Shown: piece by piece, positions 15,554-24,653 of the stretch
Numbering within the stretch: the first letter of the stretch is position 1
How the letters are laid out: the number at the start of each line of letters is the position of its first letter
From: Candidatus Aenigmatarchaeota archaeon
GTDB taxonomy: Archaea > Aenigmatarchaeota > Aenigmatarchaeia > CG10238-14 > SCSR01
Length of the DNA stretch: 64,000 nucleotides
NCBI GenBank assembly: GCA_016181005.1
Contig: JACPAE010000002.1
Location: 1-64,000 of the forward strand
Direction of reading: 5' to 3'
Notes under the pieces: model-generated
What the model saw: only the letters and a program-made list of their open reading frames with translations
Databases searched by the model: none
Told to the model about the DNA's origin: nothing
Position numbers and translations under genes: made by a program

Positions 15554-15997
15554 TCCTCCAACATAACCCATTCTATAATTTCTTCTTTCCCAAGCGTCGA
15601 CGAACGTTTTAACGTCTAATTTTACATCTGGACCTTTTTCTGTGTCGTGTACAATGACATAGTTTTCGTTGATATCAATGACTATAATTGTGTGGTTTCT
15701 GTGTTCAATGTCGCCTAGTTTCCTCGAATCTATGCTGACTATTACCGGAATTCCATTTTCAATGAGGTTCTTTAGCTTGCTTAGAGTCTGGTCTTTAAGG
15801 TATACAAAATCTAGGCCTATTTCCCTAAGACCAATAACAATATATGACCAACTAGTCCCACCACGAATAGTAGTTTTGAACAGTTTTCTCAATGCTTTTT
15901 CTTCCATTTTGAAATTGTGAAACTCTGACAACATTTTTATGCATGCTGGAAGGCAACTGAACCAGAACTCCTGTCTATGATAAGGAACTTTAATCAT
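15533..15997 (-). CDS. C39-like/papain-fold cysteine peptidase domain protein
   Basis: I start at ATG 15997 ([24 protein letters not shown]); the longer frame is an artefact. 154 residues match the C39-like peptidase fold: glutamine-cysteine region [16 protein letters not shown] with the nucleophilic cysteine, [19 protein letters not shown], then [25 protein letters not shown] carrying the histidine and aspartate. C39-like proteins process leader peptides or act as stand-alone peptidases. The start overlaps the upstream gene (ATGATTAA), so the two are coupled. Its end overlaps metK on the other strand by 21 bp. Confidence 0.75.
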   Translation of the reverse strand: MIKVPYHRQEFWFSCLPACIKMLSEFHNFKMEEKALRKLFKTTIRGGTSWSYIVIGLREIGLDFVYLKDQTLSKLKNLIENGIPVIVSIDSRKLGDIEHRNHTIIVIDINENYVIVHDTEKGPDVKLDVKTFVDAWERRNYRMGYVGGSFQITP

Positions 15998-16304
15998 CAG
16001 TATCAATAGGAGCACACGCATTTCTAATTTTTTCAACAGAATCTGACAGGTCTTCTATAATTTGCATATTGGATGGATCAATATAGATATGCCCCAAAGT
16101 CTGGTTCTTGTATTCGCTCTTAACAGGATATTTAAACAGCTTTTTACTCCTCCATATTTCTACTGCTGGAACACCTGCATAGGTCATGTCTCCCACGTTG
16201 TCCAAAAGAAAATTATCTACCTCTTTTCCCCCCTCGTCAATCTTTCTCATATTTTCTGTATCGTTCATCTCTTCCTTTGATAACTGGACTGATAGCTTCG
16301 GCAT
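15990..16304 (-). CDS. Hypothetical protein coupled to the C39-like peptidase
   Basis: 104 residues, soluble and charged (MPKLSVQLSKEEMNDTENMRKIDEGGK), with a beta-rich middle (YAGVPAVEIWRSKKLFKYPV, LGHIYIDPSNMQIIEDLSD) and a helical end. I recognise no family. The middle reads like a small domain of the kind that accompanies toxins or proteases, but this is weak. The stop codon overlaps the peptidase start in ATGATTAA, indicating translational coupling. A substrate, inhibitor or chaperone role for the peptidase is possible but unproven. Confidence 0.55.
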   Translation of the reverse strand: MPKLSVQLSKEEMNDTENMRKIDEGGKEVDNFLLDNVGDMTYAGVPAVEIWRSKKLFKYPVKSEYKNQTLGHIYIDPSNMQIIEDLSDSVEKIRNACAPIDTDD

Positions 16305-16545
16305 AATAGAAATTAGGTTTGGTGCAATAAATAGAAATGTTTGACGAACTGAGAAGGCTGGTATTAAGATAATTGGCTGAAATGAAATTATTCTATAACT
16401 CCTAAAATTTGATTTTTTGCCTTATAATCAATATTTTTGGTATCTGGGCATTCTACGCCTGATATGAACAATATATCTCACAAACTACAATTGGCTTTTT
16501 AGAGGAACTTATAAAATGCGTTTACCAAAACATTAAAAGATTGGT

Positions 16546-17268
16546 TTGCTATCTTATTTTTCCGCAGCATTACAGAACATTGTAAGACTGCCCTATGAGA
16601 AAGCTTCCGAAGATGGGGTCAAATATCTAGCTGTAATCGGTCCTGTTGGCGCCGGTAAAACTTATGTATCGCGGCATTTGTGCGATGAAGCCGAAAAAAT
16701 GCATATACCTGCATCATACCTGGGGTTTGACAGTTATTTGAGGCTTTCAAGCTCGGAAAGAAAAAGGATGTTGCAGGAAGCCGATGCATCGCAGAATCCT
16801 GAATTAGTCGCATTAGCAACAAACCAGTTGGAGTGGTATGACTTTGTTGCATTAAACAGAGATTTATCACAACTGAAGGAAGGTTCGCATATACATAGAC
16901 AGAGTGTGTATTCAAAGGAGACTGGAGAACTTGATGCAGTTTTGGATGTGTCCACCCAAGACCTTTTGGCTAGGAGTAACGGGACCGCACCTTTGCTTGT
17001 GATAGACGGCACTTATTTGTTGCACGACGGCTTACGAAATCTATTTGATGCAGTTGTTTTTCTATATGCGAACGATGAAGTCAGACTCGAAAGGTTGAGG
17101 AGGAGAGACTCTCATCGTAGAACACCCAAGGAAATTAAAAGACAGTTCATCATAGCATATGAAAGCCAGATGCCGTATTTCAGGCTCTATTGTGAAAGTG
17201 TGGACGCGGTTGCACTAAACAATGAAAGATTCGAATTAATTAGTGCCAATGTAAAAGATTTGTTATGA
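16546..17268 (+). CDS. P-loop kinase, uridine kinase/phosphoribulokinase-like
   Basis: 240 residues from TTG 16546 (ATT 16540 is the only other option; an in-frame stop lies just before). A TTATAAAA element near 16509-16516 places transcription about 25 bp downstream, so the mRNA is probably leaderless. Walker A GPVGAGKTYVS lies near residues 31-42 (VIGPVGAGKT). Downstream, LLVIDGTYLLHDGLRNLFDAVVFL has the Walker B aspartate and the layout of uridine kinase/PRK proteins, and RLRRRDSHRRT is the arginine-rich lid. The substrate is unknown. It overlaps the HAD gene start by 4 nt (ATGA), so the two form an operon. Confidence 0.75.
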   Translation: MLSYFSAALQNIVRLPYEKASEDGVKYLAVIGPVGAGKTYVSRHLCDEAEKMHIPASYLGFDSYLRLSSSERKRMLQEADASQNPELVALATNQLEWYDFVALNRDLSQLKEGSHIHRQSVYSKETGELDAVLDVSTQDLLARSNGTAPLLVIDGTYLLHDGLRNLFDAVVFLYANDEVRLERLRRRDSHRRTPKEIKRQFIIAYESQMPYFRLYCESVDAVALNNERFELISANVKDLL

Positions 17269-17945
17269 AAGCTCTGATTTTTGATATAGACGGCGTAGTT
17301 CTTAATAGCCCTCATGAAACAACGTTCGGGAAGGCGCTGAAAAAGATGGGTATTGAGGGATTCACGCCGGAAATATACCACATGGTAGCTTCTGGGCGGC
17401 CTAGAATGAAAGGCGCTGAAAACATTTTGAAAGAATTGAAGATATTTAAGAAAGTAAAAGATTTGAAGGAGAGACAGGCTCTAGTGAAAAAACTTTATGA
17501 CCTGAAACAGGAATTTATGGACGAGTGTATCGAGAAAGGGCAATTCACTGTATTTGATTCGGCGGTAAAGATTATTAAAGAAGCGAAAAGAAAGGGGATT
17601 CTGATAATTGCTGCATCGTCATCCAAGAACGCCAAAAAAATGCTAATTAAGGCTGGCATATACAAATTGTTTGACTATGATATTCTAGGTGCGGACTTGG
17701 AGCATGGAAAGCCAGCTCCGGATATATTTCTGCTTGCAGCTAAAGCAGCCAATCTAAAGCCGAAAGACTGCATAGTCTTTGAGGATGCACCAGCGGGTGT
17801 CGAAGCTGCAAAAGCTGCCGGAATGTTTTGCATTGGTGTGGCATCTCACGGGCATAGGGAATGGTTGAAAGGCGCCGACGCAGTTGTGGACGACCTGTCG
17901 GAAGTGAGCTTGAATAGTTTGGTGGAAATGCATGGCAAGGTATAG
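17265..17945 (+). CDS. HAD-superfamily hydrolase, beta-phosphoglucomutase-like
   Basis: 226 residues with all HAD motifs: I FDIDGVVLNS near residue 5 (nucleophile and acid aspartates), II AASSSKN near 108, III lysine in GADLEHGKPAPDIF near 148, and IV CIVFEDAPAGVEAAKAAGMFCIGV near 165-188. The helical cap between motifs I and II is type C1, as in beta-PGM and related phosphatases. It acts on a small phosphorylated metabolite, unknown here. It sits in an operon with the P-loop kinase (overlap ATGA) and the inositol monophosphatase-family gene (14-nt overlap), suggesting a sugar-phosphate pathway. Confidence 0.87.
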   Translation: MKALIFDIDGVVLNSPHETTFGKALKKMGIEGFTPEIYHMVASGRPRMKGAENILKELKIFKKVKDLKERQALVKKLYDLKQEFMDECIEKGQFTVFDSAVKIIKEAKRKGILIIAASSSKNAKKMLIKAGIYKLFDYDILGADLEHGKPAPDIFLLAAKAANLKPKDCIVFEDAPAGVEAAKAAGMFCIGVASHGHREWLKGADAVVDDLSEVSLNSLVEMHGKV

Positions 17946-18759
17946 ACAATTTACGCAAAGGTATGGAATAACTCAAACAGATTTATTGGCGGGGCTGAAG
18001 CAGGCGGCCTTAGCAGGAGGGAATATAATAACAAACGCAAATTACGAGAACCTAGGCTATTCTAGAAAGACTGACGGCGAACCTACAACAGATGTTGACG
18101 CGGCATCAGAAAGAGCTATAGTAGATATTTTGCGGTTGCATCTGCCTCGGATTTCCATCTATTCCGAAGAAAACGACTATGAGCAATATGGCAGACTATG
18201 GGCGCTGGTAGACCCATTAGATGGTACTAAGAACTTGGTTGGCGGCACAAATATCGACCGGGTGTCTGTGAGTATAATTGTGTTCTATCGTGACGATAAG
18301 ATAGCAGCGGTTGTTTACGCTCCATTTAAGAAAAAAATGTATTACGCACTGCGTGGAGAAGGTTCCTGGCTTGATGGTAGTATGGTAAGTGTTAGTGAAG
18401 GGAATGATTTAGTCGGTGGGAGAATAAATTTCAATTCCCCACGAGATAGAAATGACGCACTGCTTACAGAGCAGATAAGAGGAGTGTTACCTACAAATCC
18501 TGACCGAGGATCACCATCTTTGGATATAGCTGAAGTTGGGAGTGGGGAAGTAGACGCATTCTTCAAAGTTTCTTATAAACCGCATGATGTGGGGGCTGCG
18601 CTAATTGTTGAAGAAGCTGGTGGTATTGTAACTGACACGCGCGGTAATCCGTTAACATTCTCGAAAGACACTACAAGAGTTAGAAATCCTTATGGTATTT
18701 TAGCGTGCAACCGTCATTTACACGGCCCACTAGTGGAAATTATGAAAATGTTTAGATAG
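17932..18759 (+). CDS. Inositol monophosphatase family phosphatase
   Basis: 275 residues of the IMPase/FBPase fold. Metal-binding motifs are present: SIYSEENDY (normally GEE) near 75, WALVDPLDGTKNLVGG (DPxDGTxN) near 90-104, and the C-terminal KPHDVGAALIVEEAGGIVTD, where the usual WDxAAG reads HDVGAA. These sites bind three Mg ions and hydrolyse phosphomonoesters such as inositol-1-phosphate or fructose bisphosphate in archaea. The His for Trp change is mild. The start overlaps the HAD gene by 14 nt, so it is the third gene of the operon. Confidence 0.85.
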   Translation: MARYRQFTQRYGITQTDLLAGLKQAALAGGNIITNANYENLGYSRKTDGEPTTDVDAASERAIVDILRLHLPRISIYSEENDYEQYGRLWALVDPLDGTKNLVGGTNIDRVSVSIIVFYRDDKIAAVVYAPFKKKMYYALRGEGSWLDGSMVSVSEGNDLVGGRINFNSPRDRNDALLTEQIRGVLPTNPDRGSPSLDIAEVGSGEVDAFFKVSYKPHDVGAALIVEEAGGIVTDTRGNPLTFSKDTTRVRNPYGILACNRHLHGPLVEIMKMFR

Positions 18760-18808
18760 CAAGCGTTAGAATTTAAGCATTACCATTTAATTATAAGTAG
18801 GTCATTGG

Positions 18809-19381
18809 ATGATACTGTCTGACAGGGAAATCAAGAAATATATAGATTCGGGAAACCTGAAAATCGATGGCATGGAGAATCCAGATGTTCAGATACAGCC
18901 ATCGGGCGTTGACTTGAGGCTGGGAAATGAGTTCCGAGTGTTCAAGGTTATTTCAGTGCCTTACATAGACCCTAAGCATCCTATCGAGAATTATACAGAA
19001 CTGATTAGAATAGAGGATAATCAGCCGTTCGTTATACATCCGGGCGAGTTTGTTTTGGCGTCTGTTAAAGAATACATTAAAATACCTGATGAGTTAGTCG
19101 GGTTGATTGACGGCAGGTCAAGTCTAGGAAGACTGGGAATTAGTGTCCATACTACTTCTGCAGGAATAAATCCTGGGTGGGAGGGCATATTGGCGTTGGA
19201 AGTTGCAAACATAGGAAAGATGCCTATTGCTCTTTATCCAGGCATGAGGGTCGCCAAATTGACTCTTGCTAAATTAACGTCACCTCCTGAAAGGCCTTAC
19301 GGTAAAAGAGGGGACGAAAAGTACCACAAGCAGGAAGGGTCTGAGGAGAGCAAGATTTTCAAAGATTTTAGGTGGAAGTAA
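18809..19381 (+). CDS. dcd: dCTP deaminase
   Basis: 190 residues. The dUTPase-superfamily core is clear: IQPSGVDLRLGNEFRVF near 32, FVIHPGEFVLASVKEYI near 75, DGRSSLGRLGISVHTTSAGINPGWEG near 105-130 (catalytic and sugar-binding loop), and NIGKMPIALYPGMRVAKL. The C-terminal tail (ERPYGKRGDEKYHKQEGSEESK) closes over the active site in Dcd. The enzyme converts dCTP to dUTP, supplying dUMP for thymidylate synthase. A second family member lies at 24060-24599. The gene has its own upstream spacer of about 50 bp. Confidence 0.92.
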   Translation: MILSDREIKKYIDSGNLKIDGMENPDVQIQPSGVDLRLGNEFRVFKVISVPYIDPKHPIENYTELIRIEDNQPFVIHPGEFVLASVKEYIKIPDELVGLIDGRSSLGRLGISVHTTSAGINPGWEGILALEVANIGKMPIALYPGMRVAKLTLAKLTSPPERPYGKRGDEKYHKQEGSEESKIFKDFRWK

Positions 19382-19414
19382 TATTTATAAACCGAAAAGT
19401 CATTTCTAACATAT

Positions 19415-20398
19415 ATGAAAGAGTATGATGTTTTTGGAATTGGCTCTGCTTTGGTCGACCTTTTAATTCTGGTAGAAGAGGAAAAGTTGAAAGACCTTAA
19501 TTTGGAAAAGGGCTATACGCATCCTATAGACGAGGACAGATCGAAGGAATTAATGGGAAAAATAAAAGGCCATGATGTAAAGATAATTCCCGGCGGCTCT
19601 TCAGCGAATGTAATGGCTGCAATCTCAGTCTTGGGCGGGAAGGTTGTTTTTTGCGGTAAAGTCGGTAATGACGAACATGGTCGTTTATATGAAAAGGCCA
19701 TGACAGAAAATAACATCAAATCTTATATCGCAAAAGAAGAAAAATTGACAGGTCATGCGATAACTTTTATAACACCTGATTCTGAAAGGACGATGGCTAC
19801 TTATAAAGGCGCATCATTATTCCTGGCAAAGGAGGATATTCTTGAAGAAGACGTCAAGAAAAGCAAGTTTCTTCATATTGAAGGATATCAATTGGAAGAT
19901 CCGCAGTTAAGAGAAACTGCATTGCATGCTATGAATATTGCGAAGAATAGCGATACAAAGATATCTATTGATTTGGCCGATGCAGGACTTGTGAAAAGAA
20001 ACTTGGATGATATAAGAAAGATAGTGAAGGACTATGCCGATGTAGTTTTTGCGAATGAGCTAGAGGCTGAAGCTTTCACTGAAATGAAGGATGAGGAAAA
20101 GGCGGTGGAAGAACTTTCAAAGTTTGCAGATATAGCTATTGTCAAGCTTGGTGAAAGAGGGTCTCTGATAAGAGGGAAGGGGCAGACTATAAGGATAGAC
20201 GTTGTTCCCACGAACGCTGTAGATACTACAGGCGCGGGCGATGTTTATGCTGCTGGGTTTTTGCATGGTTTATGCAACGGATTTTCTTTGGCGCAAACTG
20301 GAAACATGGCGTCTTACATTGCTTCGAAAATAGTTTCTCAGATTGGTGCACGATTGGATAGCACCGTAAGAGAAGATTTAACGCTCAAATTCTTATAA
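19415..20398 (+). CDS. PfkB-family kinase, adenosine kinase-like
   Basis: 327 residues of the ribokinase/PfkB family. FGIGSALVDLLI starts the fold. GGSSANVMAAISVLGGKVVFCGKVGNDEHG is the substrate and signature 1 region near 50-80. DTTGAGDVYAAGFLHGL near 272 is signature 2 with the catalytic aspartate and anion hole. It resembles archaeal adenosine and nucleoside kinases. It lies 21 bp upstream of SAH hydrolase on the same strand. Adenosine released by SAH hydrolase must be removed to pull that reversible reaction, which fits an adenosine kinase role. The substrate is inferred from context. Confidence 0.82.
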   Translation: MKEYDVFGIGSALVDLLILVEEEKLKDLNLEKGYTHPIDEDRSKELMGKIKGHDVKIIPGGSSANVMAAISVLGGKVVFCGKVGNDEHGRLYEKAMTENNIKSYIAKEEKLTGHAITFITPDSERTMATYKGASLFLAKEDILEEDVKKSKFLHIEGYQLEDPQLRETALHAMNIAKNSDTKISIDLADAGLVKRNLDDIRKIVKDYADVVFANELEAEAFTEMKDEEKAVEELSKFADIAIVKLGERGSLIRGKGQTIRIDVVPTNAVDTTGAGDVYAAGFLHGLCNGFSLAQTGNMASYIASKIVSQIGARLDSTVREDLTLKFL

Positions 20399-20419
20399 AT
20401 CCAAGTTCTATAGAAACTA

Positions 20420-21691
20420 GTGACGAATGTGGATGCAGGAGAAAATTACGAAGTAAAAGATTTGAATTTGGCTGAACAAGGAAGGAAGAATATAGAATGG
20501 GCAGAATCACAGATGGCTGCTCTGCTTAATGTCAGGGAAAGATTTGCGAAGGAAAGGCCGTTTGAAGGAATAAGAATAGGCGCTGCATTGCACCCGACGA
20601 AAGAAACCGCTGTTTTGGTGAGAACATTGGTGGCAGGCGGGGCAGATGTTGCACTTTGCGCCTCTAATCCCTTGAGTACGCAGGACGATGTTGTTGCTGC
20701 ACTGGCTAAAGAGGGCGTGAAAGTATGGGCTTACAAAGGAGAGACGAAGGAAGATTATTACCGCTATTTGACAAATGTGATTAAGACCCAGCCCAATTAT
20801 ACAATTGACGATGGTTGTGACTTGGTCTTTGAGATACATAACAAGCATCCTGAACTTATTTCGGACATTATTGCAGGGGCTGAAGAAACAACTACAGGTG
20901 TTATAAGATTGAAGGCTATGGAAAACGGCAATGCCTTGAAATATCCGATGTTTGCTGTCAATGACTTGAAAACAAAGCATATGTTTGATAATTTCCTGGG
21001 AACAGGTCAATCGACTATTGACGGAATCTTAAGAGCTACGTCTGTTCTTTTAGCTGGGAAGAATTTTGTTGTGTGCGGTTATGGCAATTGCGGTAGAGGG
21101 ATTGCATTAAGAGCAAGGGGAATGGACTCCAATGTCATAGTTTGCGAGATAGATCCTGTCAGGGCTTTGCAAGCCGCGCATGATGGCTACAAGGTAATGC
21201 CGTTGGCAGAAGCTGCTACAATTGGTGATATTTTTGTAACCGCCACGGGCAACAAACATGTGATAAGGACCGAACATATGAAGACAATGAAGAATGGTGC
21301 TATACTTGCCAATTCCGGGCATTTTGATGTTGAGATAGATGTTGCTGGATTGGAAGGAATGGGAAAAAAGGAAAATGTGAGGCCATTTCTGGACAGGTAC
21401 GTATTGGGTGGTGGAAAAAATATTTATTTGATAGGTGAAGGGCGGCTCTGCAATTTGGTAGCAGCCGAAGGACATCCTAGCATTGTTATGGCGCAAAGTT
21501 TTTGCGGACAGGCTTTGGCTGCCGAATATGCTGTGAAGAATCGAGGCAAGCTGCCAGTTCAAGTCATCAACGTACCAGAAGCGATTGACAATGAAATTGC
21601 TGTATTGCAGTTGGATGCGCTAGGTGTTAGGAAGGACACGTTGACGGAAGACCAAGAAAGATATTTGAAAAGTTGGGAAGAAGGGACTTGA
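20420..21691 (+). CDS. ahcY: S-adenosylhomocysteine hydrolase
   Basis: 423 residues from GTG 20420. The enzyme splits SAH into adenosine and homocysteine, using tightly bound NAD. Visible markers: ALHPTKETAVLVRTLVAGGA near the start, AEETTTGVIRLKAMEN, the NAD Rossmann motif VVCGYGNCGRGIALRARGMDSNVIVCEIDP near 215-245, NSGHFDVEID, and the C-terminal EGRLCNLVAAEGHPSIVMAQSF. It matches the archaeal form without the eukaryotic insert. It closes the methyl cycle started by MetK, with the adenosine kinase-like gene upstream in the same operon. Confidence 0.95.
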   Translation: MTNVDAGENYEVKDLNLAEQGRKNIEWAESQMAALLNVRERFAKERPFEGIRIGAALHPTKETAVLVRTLVAGGADVALCASNPLSTQDDVVAALAKEGVKVWAYKGETKEDYYRYLTNVIKTQPNYTIDDGCDLVFEIHNKHPELISDIIAGAEETTTGVIRLKAMENGNALKYPMFAVNDLKTKHMFDNFLGTGQSTIDGILRATSVLLAGKNFVVCGYGNCGRGIALRARGMDSNVIVCEIDPVRALQAAHDGYKVMPLAEAATIGDIFVTATGNKHVIRTEHMKTMKNGAILANSGHFDVEIDVAGLEGMGKKENVRPFLDRYVLGGGKNIYLIGEGRLCNLVAAEGHPSIVMAQSFCGQALAAEYAVKNRGKLPVQVINVPEAIDNEIAVLQLDALGVRKDTLTEDQERYLKSWEEGT

Positions 21692-21712
21692 TTCATTTAC
21701 TATCATAAATCA

Positions 21713-23473
21713 TTAGCTTACTATCCTGTCGCCCGACGGCAATTCTATCGGATTGTCATACTTGTACTCTATCCCAAGCTTCATGCACATCTCGGCTTTT
21801 GCCAATTCGGAGCCGACGAAAGCCGCGTGGTCGGTTCTTGAAATCAGCTTGAAGTGCTTTATCTTGTACATCAGCTCTTTGGCTGTTTTCCCATCTGCTT
21901 CAAACAGCAAGTCTCCGGTCTTCAGATCCTGAAGCTTGACCTTTATGGAGCCGTCTATCACGGCAATGTTGACAACCCCGCGCGGATCGGAATCAATCTC
22001 AGGGTCAAAGTACATCCTCACCTGCTTGTCGTAAACCTGCTCCTTCAGCAACTTCTCTACGGTCTCCCAGTCTCTTTGATAGATGTGTGCAGACTCTGAT
22101 TCGATTATGATGTAACCTGGACTGTAGCCGGTTTCCTTGGCAACTTTTCCCAGAAGCTTTGTTATGCCATAAAAGTTGAAGAACCAAGCCTGTGCAATGT
22201 CATGGCTTCGAACGAAAACATGAAGATCAACCTTTTCATTCCTGACTGAAAACGAGAACTTGAAAAGACATGGCCTGCCACTTTCCAGCCTGCTATGGTA
22301 TCTTGCGTCCCAGAGCACAACCTCCTTGTCCAAATCCACTGCCTTCCTTTTTATCCTGTCGACGACATTTGCAATCTGGTCGGTTACAGGAATCAAACCT
22401 TCAATCAGAATTTCTATTTTCTTCTCATCCGGCAAACCGCTCTCATCAACCTTCATTATCAGTTCATGCGTCGCATCATTATTGAGCTTGGAGTTCACAA
22501 CCAGGAAACTTTTTGCGGCCTCATAGCCGCCCTTTGCGAAGAGCTTGCTGACAGTGTTCTCGACCTCCTCCGGCCTTGGAAACGCATACATCAACTCTGC
22601 ATAAAGATAAGAATAGTCCCTCGGCCTTTCGAACTTGACAATTCCCGGGAAGATTTTTTTCCTGTAAGTTTCGGGGGAAAATTGCGTCGCAAAATAATTC
22701 TCCAAGCTCTCCTTTGATATCCCAAGAGCCTTTGTGTTCAACAGCCATTCAGGCAAAATTATATTCTCCGGATCTTCGTTCTCAATCACGACTACCGGCC
22801 CACGTATTTCCTTCACATCCTCGCTGCCGGTGTCTATCGGCGTCTTCTGGCCGTACTTCCATATGTGGTAAAGCAGGGAAAGAAATGCATCAGCCCCTTT
22901 CTTTTCCCGTATCGGATAGGAATATCCCTCTGACGGGAACGTCTCCGGGGCCTTGACGACAAACTCGGGAAACTTGACTGGCTCCATGTATGCTCCGTCT
23001 GGAGATCTCGGAAGGGAATCCAACTCCAACTGCTGCTGGTTGCTGGACTCGTGCAATTGGACATTCTTCAAAATTACAGGAATCACAGAACCGTCGATCT
23101 CTTCTACCAGCTTGAACGGCGTATTCACTATCTGCTTCTGCCCGTCTATCCCGCTTTTCCACAGCTCCAGCAAGGCATTCTTGCCGGCAAGCCCTATGTT
23201 AGTGTTGCTGAGCTTGTCGGGCCCCCATACCACCACATGCCTGATTTGCGGATTTAATGCAAGGTTGTAGAGGGCTACGTTGACGCCGAAAGGCGAGCGT
23301 AGGTTCCCTATAATCGCGAATTTTTCCTTGAATTCCGGATGGAAATTCAGTATCCTTTCCACATCCTGCCAGACAATGCATAAAGCCAGGGAGCTCTTTG
23401 GGTTCCCGACGACTACTGGGAATTCCGAATGCTTGTAAAGCTCCAGACCGTTCACTAGAGTTGTGTAAGCCAT
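21713..23473 (-). CDS. Thymidylate synthase-like protein fused to N-terminal DUF4346 domain
   Basis: I start at ATG 23473 (MAYTTLVNGLELYKHSEF); the frame runs on upstream without reason. 586 residues. The N-terminal half has the DUF4346-type sequence (VVVWGPDKLSNTNIGLAGKNALLELWKSG). The C-terminal third matches thymidylate synthase: SRLESGRPCLFKF with the catalytic cysteine, VFVRSHDIAQAWFFNFYGI (RSxD binding the dUMP phosphate), and ESESAHIYQRDWE. The domain between is unassigned. The reaction dUMP to dTMP is likely; the cofactor may be a methanopterin-like folate, as suggested for archaeal relatives. It is transcribed opposite to the methyl-cycle operon. Confidence 0.8.
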   Translation of the reverse strand: MAYTTLVNGLELYKHSEFPVVVGNPKSSLALCIVWQDVERILNFHPEFKEKFAIIGNLRSPFGVNVALYNLALNPQIRHVVVWGPDKLSNTNIGLAGKNALLELWKSGIDGQKQIVNTPFKLVEEIDGSVIPVILKNVQLHESSNQQQLELDSLPRSPDGAYMEPVKFPEFVVKAPETFPSEGYSYPIREKKGADAFLSLLYHIWKYGQKTPIDTGSEDVKEIRGPVVVIENEDPENIILPEWLLNTKALGISKESLENYFATQFSPETYRKKIFPGIVKFERPRDYSYLYAELMYAFPRPEEVENTVSKLFAKGGYEAAKSFLVVNSKLNNDATHELIMKVDESGLPDEKKIEILIEGLIPVTDQIANVVDRIKRKAVDLDKEVVLWDARYHSRLESGRPCLFKFSFSVRNEKVDLHVFVRSHDIAQAWFFNFYGITKLLGKVAKETGYSPGYIIIESESAHIYQRDWETVEKLLKEQVYDKQVRMYFDPEIDSDPRGVVNIAVIDGSIKVKLQDLKTGDLLFEADGKTAKELMYKIKHFKLISRTDHAAFVGSELAKAEMCMKLGIEYKYDNPIELPSGDRIVS

Positions 23474-23562
23474 AACACCTAAGAAATGGTTTATTTTAAA
23501 ATTTATAACCGTTTTTAACGGCATGGTATAAACTAAAAAATCCAATAATTGTCAGTGAGCCT

Positions 23563-23928
23563 ATGGGAGAAATAAGGGAAAAAATGAAAATCAGAGACAA
23601 GGAGATTGAGACTATTGTGGATACCGGATCTGACCATGTTGTTATCAACGAGGGCTTGCTTGAAGAAATAGGCTTGAAACCTGTCAAAAAAGAGACTGCC
23701 TCTTTTGCGGATGAATCTCGAAGAGAAGTGAATGTCTATTTGGAAGATATTGAAATCAGAAATCACAAGATACCTGCTGTTGTTATTGTTGGCGGCAGGA
23801 AGAATTTGCTTGGCCGAAATGTACTGCAACAACTCGGCGCTAAAATAGACCAAGTTTCAGACACAATTACCTATACTAGGCATCCTACTGGATTAATTGA
23901 AATACCGGCTGTAGAGCTGGAAGGTTAA
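23563..23928 (+). CDS. Retropepsin-like aspartic protease domain protein (copy 1)
   Basis: 121 residues of the single-domain retropepsin-like fold: IETIVDTGSDHVVINEGLLEEIGL near 15-38 contains the DTG/DTGSD catalytic triad, and VVIVGGRKNLLGRNVLQQLGAKID near 80-100 is the C-terminal flap and loop. Such proteins dimerise to form an aspartic protease; in prokaryotes the substrate is unknown. A second copy lies at 27179-27520, about 3.3 kb away, with related layout. The C-terminal extension (ITYTRHPTGLIEIPAVELEG) is longer here. The neighbours are a thymidylate synthase and a Dcd-like gene, giving no functional hint. Confidence 0.8.
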   Translation: MGEIREKMKIRDKEIETIVDTGSDHVVINEGLLEEIGLKPVKKETASFADESRREVNVYLEDIEIRNHKIPAVVIVGGRKNLLGRNVLQQLGAKIDQVSDTITYTRHPTGLIEIPAVELEG

Positions 23929-23960
23929 TTCTCCTACTAAGAAAAATATAAAGTGATAGT

Positions 23961-24059
23961 ATGGTTATGGAAAAAGTTGTGAAGCTGGCCAAGAAATTCA
24001 TAAAGGAAGATAGAGAATTTCTTAGAAAGCTTGCTGAAGAGCACAAATACTTGAAATAA
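23961..24059 (+). CDS. Micro-protein of 32 aa, helical
   Basis: ATG 23961 to TAA 24059 encodes MVMEKVVKLAKKFIKEDRE followed by FLRKLAEEHKYLK, one amphipathic helix with alternating Lys and Leu/Val. It lies just after the retropepsin gene and ends directly next to the Dcd-like gene end. Composition is protein-like and the ORF is clean, but its size makes the call uncertain. Confidence 0.4.
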   Translation: MVMEKVVKLAKKFIKEDREFLRKLAEEHKYLK

Positions 24060-24599
24060 TTAAATCTGTTTCTCTTTGCCGTCGGTAGTAATTCTCCCAC
24101 CCTGCCACTGTCCCTTATAGCTATTGACATTGCCTTCAACAAGATGGAACTGCGCGTGCACAATCCTTGCGCCCATCTCCAAAGTCACGGGAACGGGACC
24201 GTCGTTCTTTATCGCAAATGTCAACTCTCCCCTGTATCCGGGAGCGACATTGCCTGTCCTTATGTGGAGTCCTGACCTGAATGTGGTGGTCCGAGGCTTG
24301 AAGTTTATTGTTATATTCTCAGGTGTGTTCACCTTCTCGATGGTTTTTGCAAGGTAGAACTCCCCGGGATTTATGGTATGCGAGTGTTTTGTGCCGTTGT
24401 CGAACTTTGCAACGCTTTCTATGTCAGGCGTTTCCCTCTCCGTGACGCCAATAAATGCCCTGCCCTTTATCCTGTAGAGCTCCCCCAGTCTAAGGTCGAA
24501 ACCTGCGCCCTCTGGATTTGAAAGCTCCCTTTCGGAAAGGTTTTCCACCAGCTTCTGCTCCTTGACCATCTTAAGTAGGATGTCAGTGCCAAGAATCAT
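24060..24599 (-). CDS. dUTPase/Dcd-family deoxynucleotide hydrolase
   Basis: 179 residues of the dUTPase superfamily. GAGFDLRLGELYRIKG near 32 and TINPGEFYLAKTIEKVN near 75 are the shared core strands; TTTFRSGLHIRTGNVAPGYRGELTFAIKNDGP near 105-140 carries the central uridine-binding loop; then VTLEMGARIVHAQFHLVEG. Compared with Dcd at 18809-19381 it lacks the long C-terminal tail, so it is a dUTPase or bifunctional enzyme rather than dCTP deaminase. Its role is to keep dUTP low and supply dUMP. Confidence 0.7.
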   Translation of the reverse strand: MILGTDILLKMVKEQKLVENLSERELSNPEGAGFDLRLGELYRIKGRAFIGVTERETPDIESVAKFDNGTKHSHTINPGEFYLAKTIEKVNTPENITINFKPRTTTFRSGLHIRTGNVAPGYRGELTFAIKNDGPVPVTLEMGARIVHAQFHLVEGNVNSYKGQWQGGRITTDGKEKQI

Positions 24600-24653
24600 G
24601 TTTCTAATTTTGAAAATATTCTATTTAAGCTTGAAACAATAACAGACATTTAT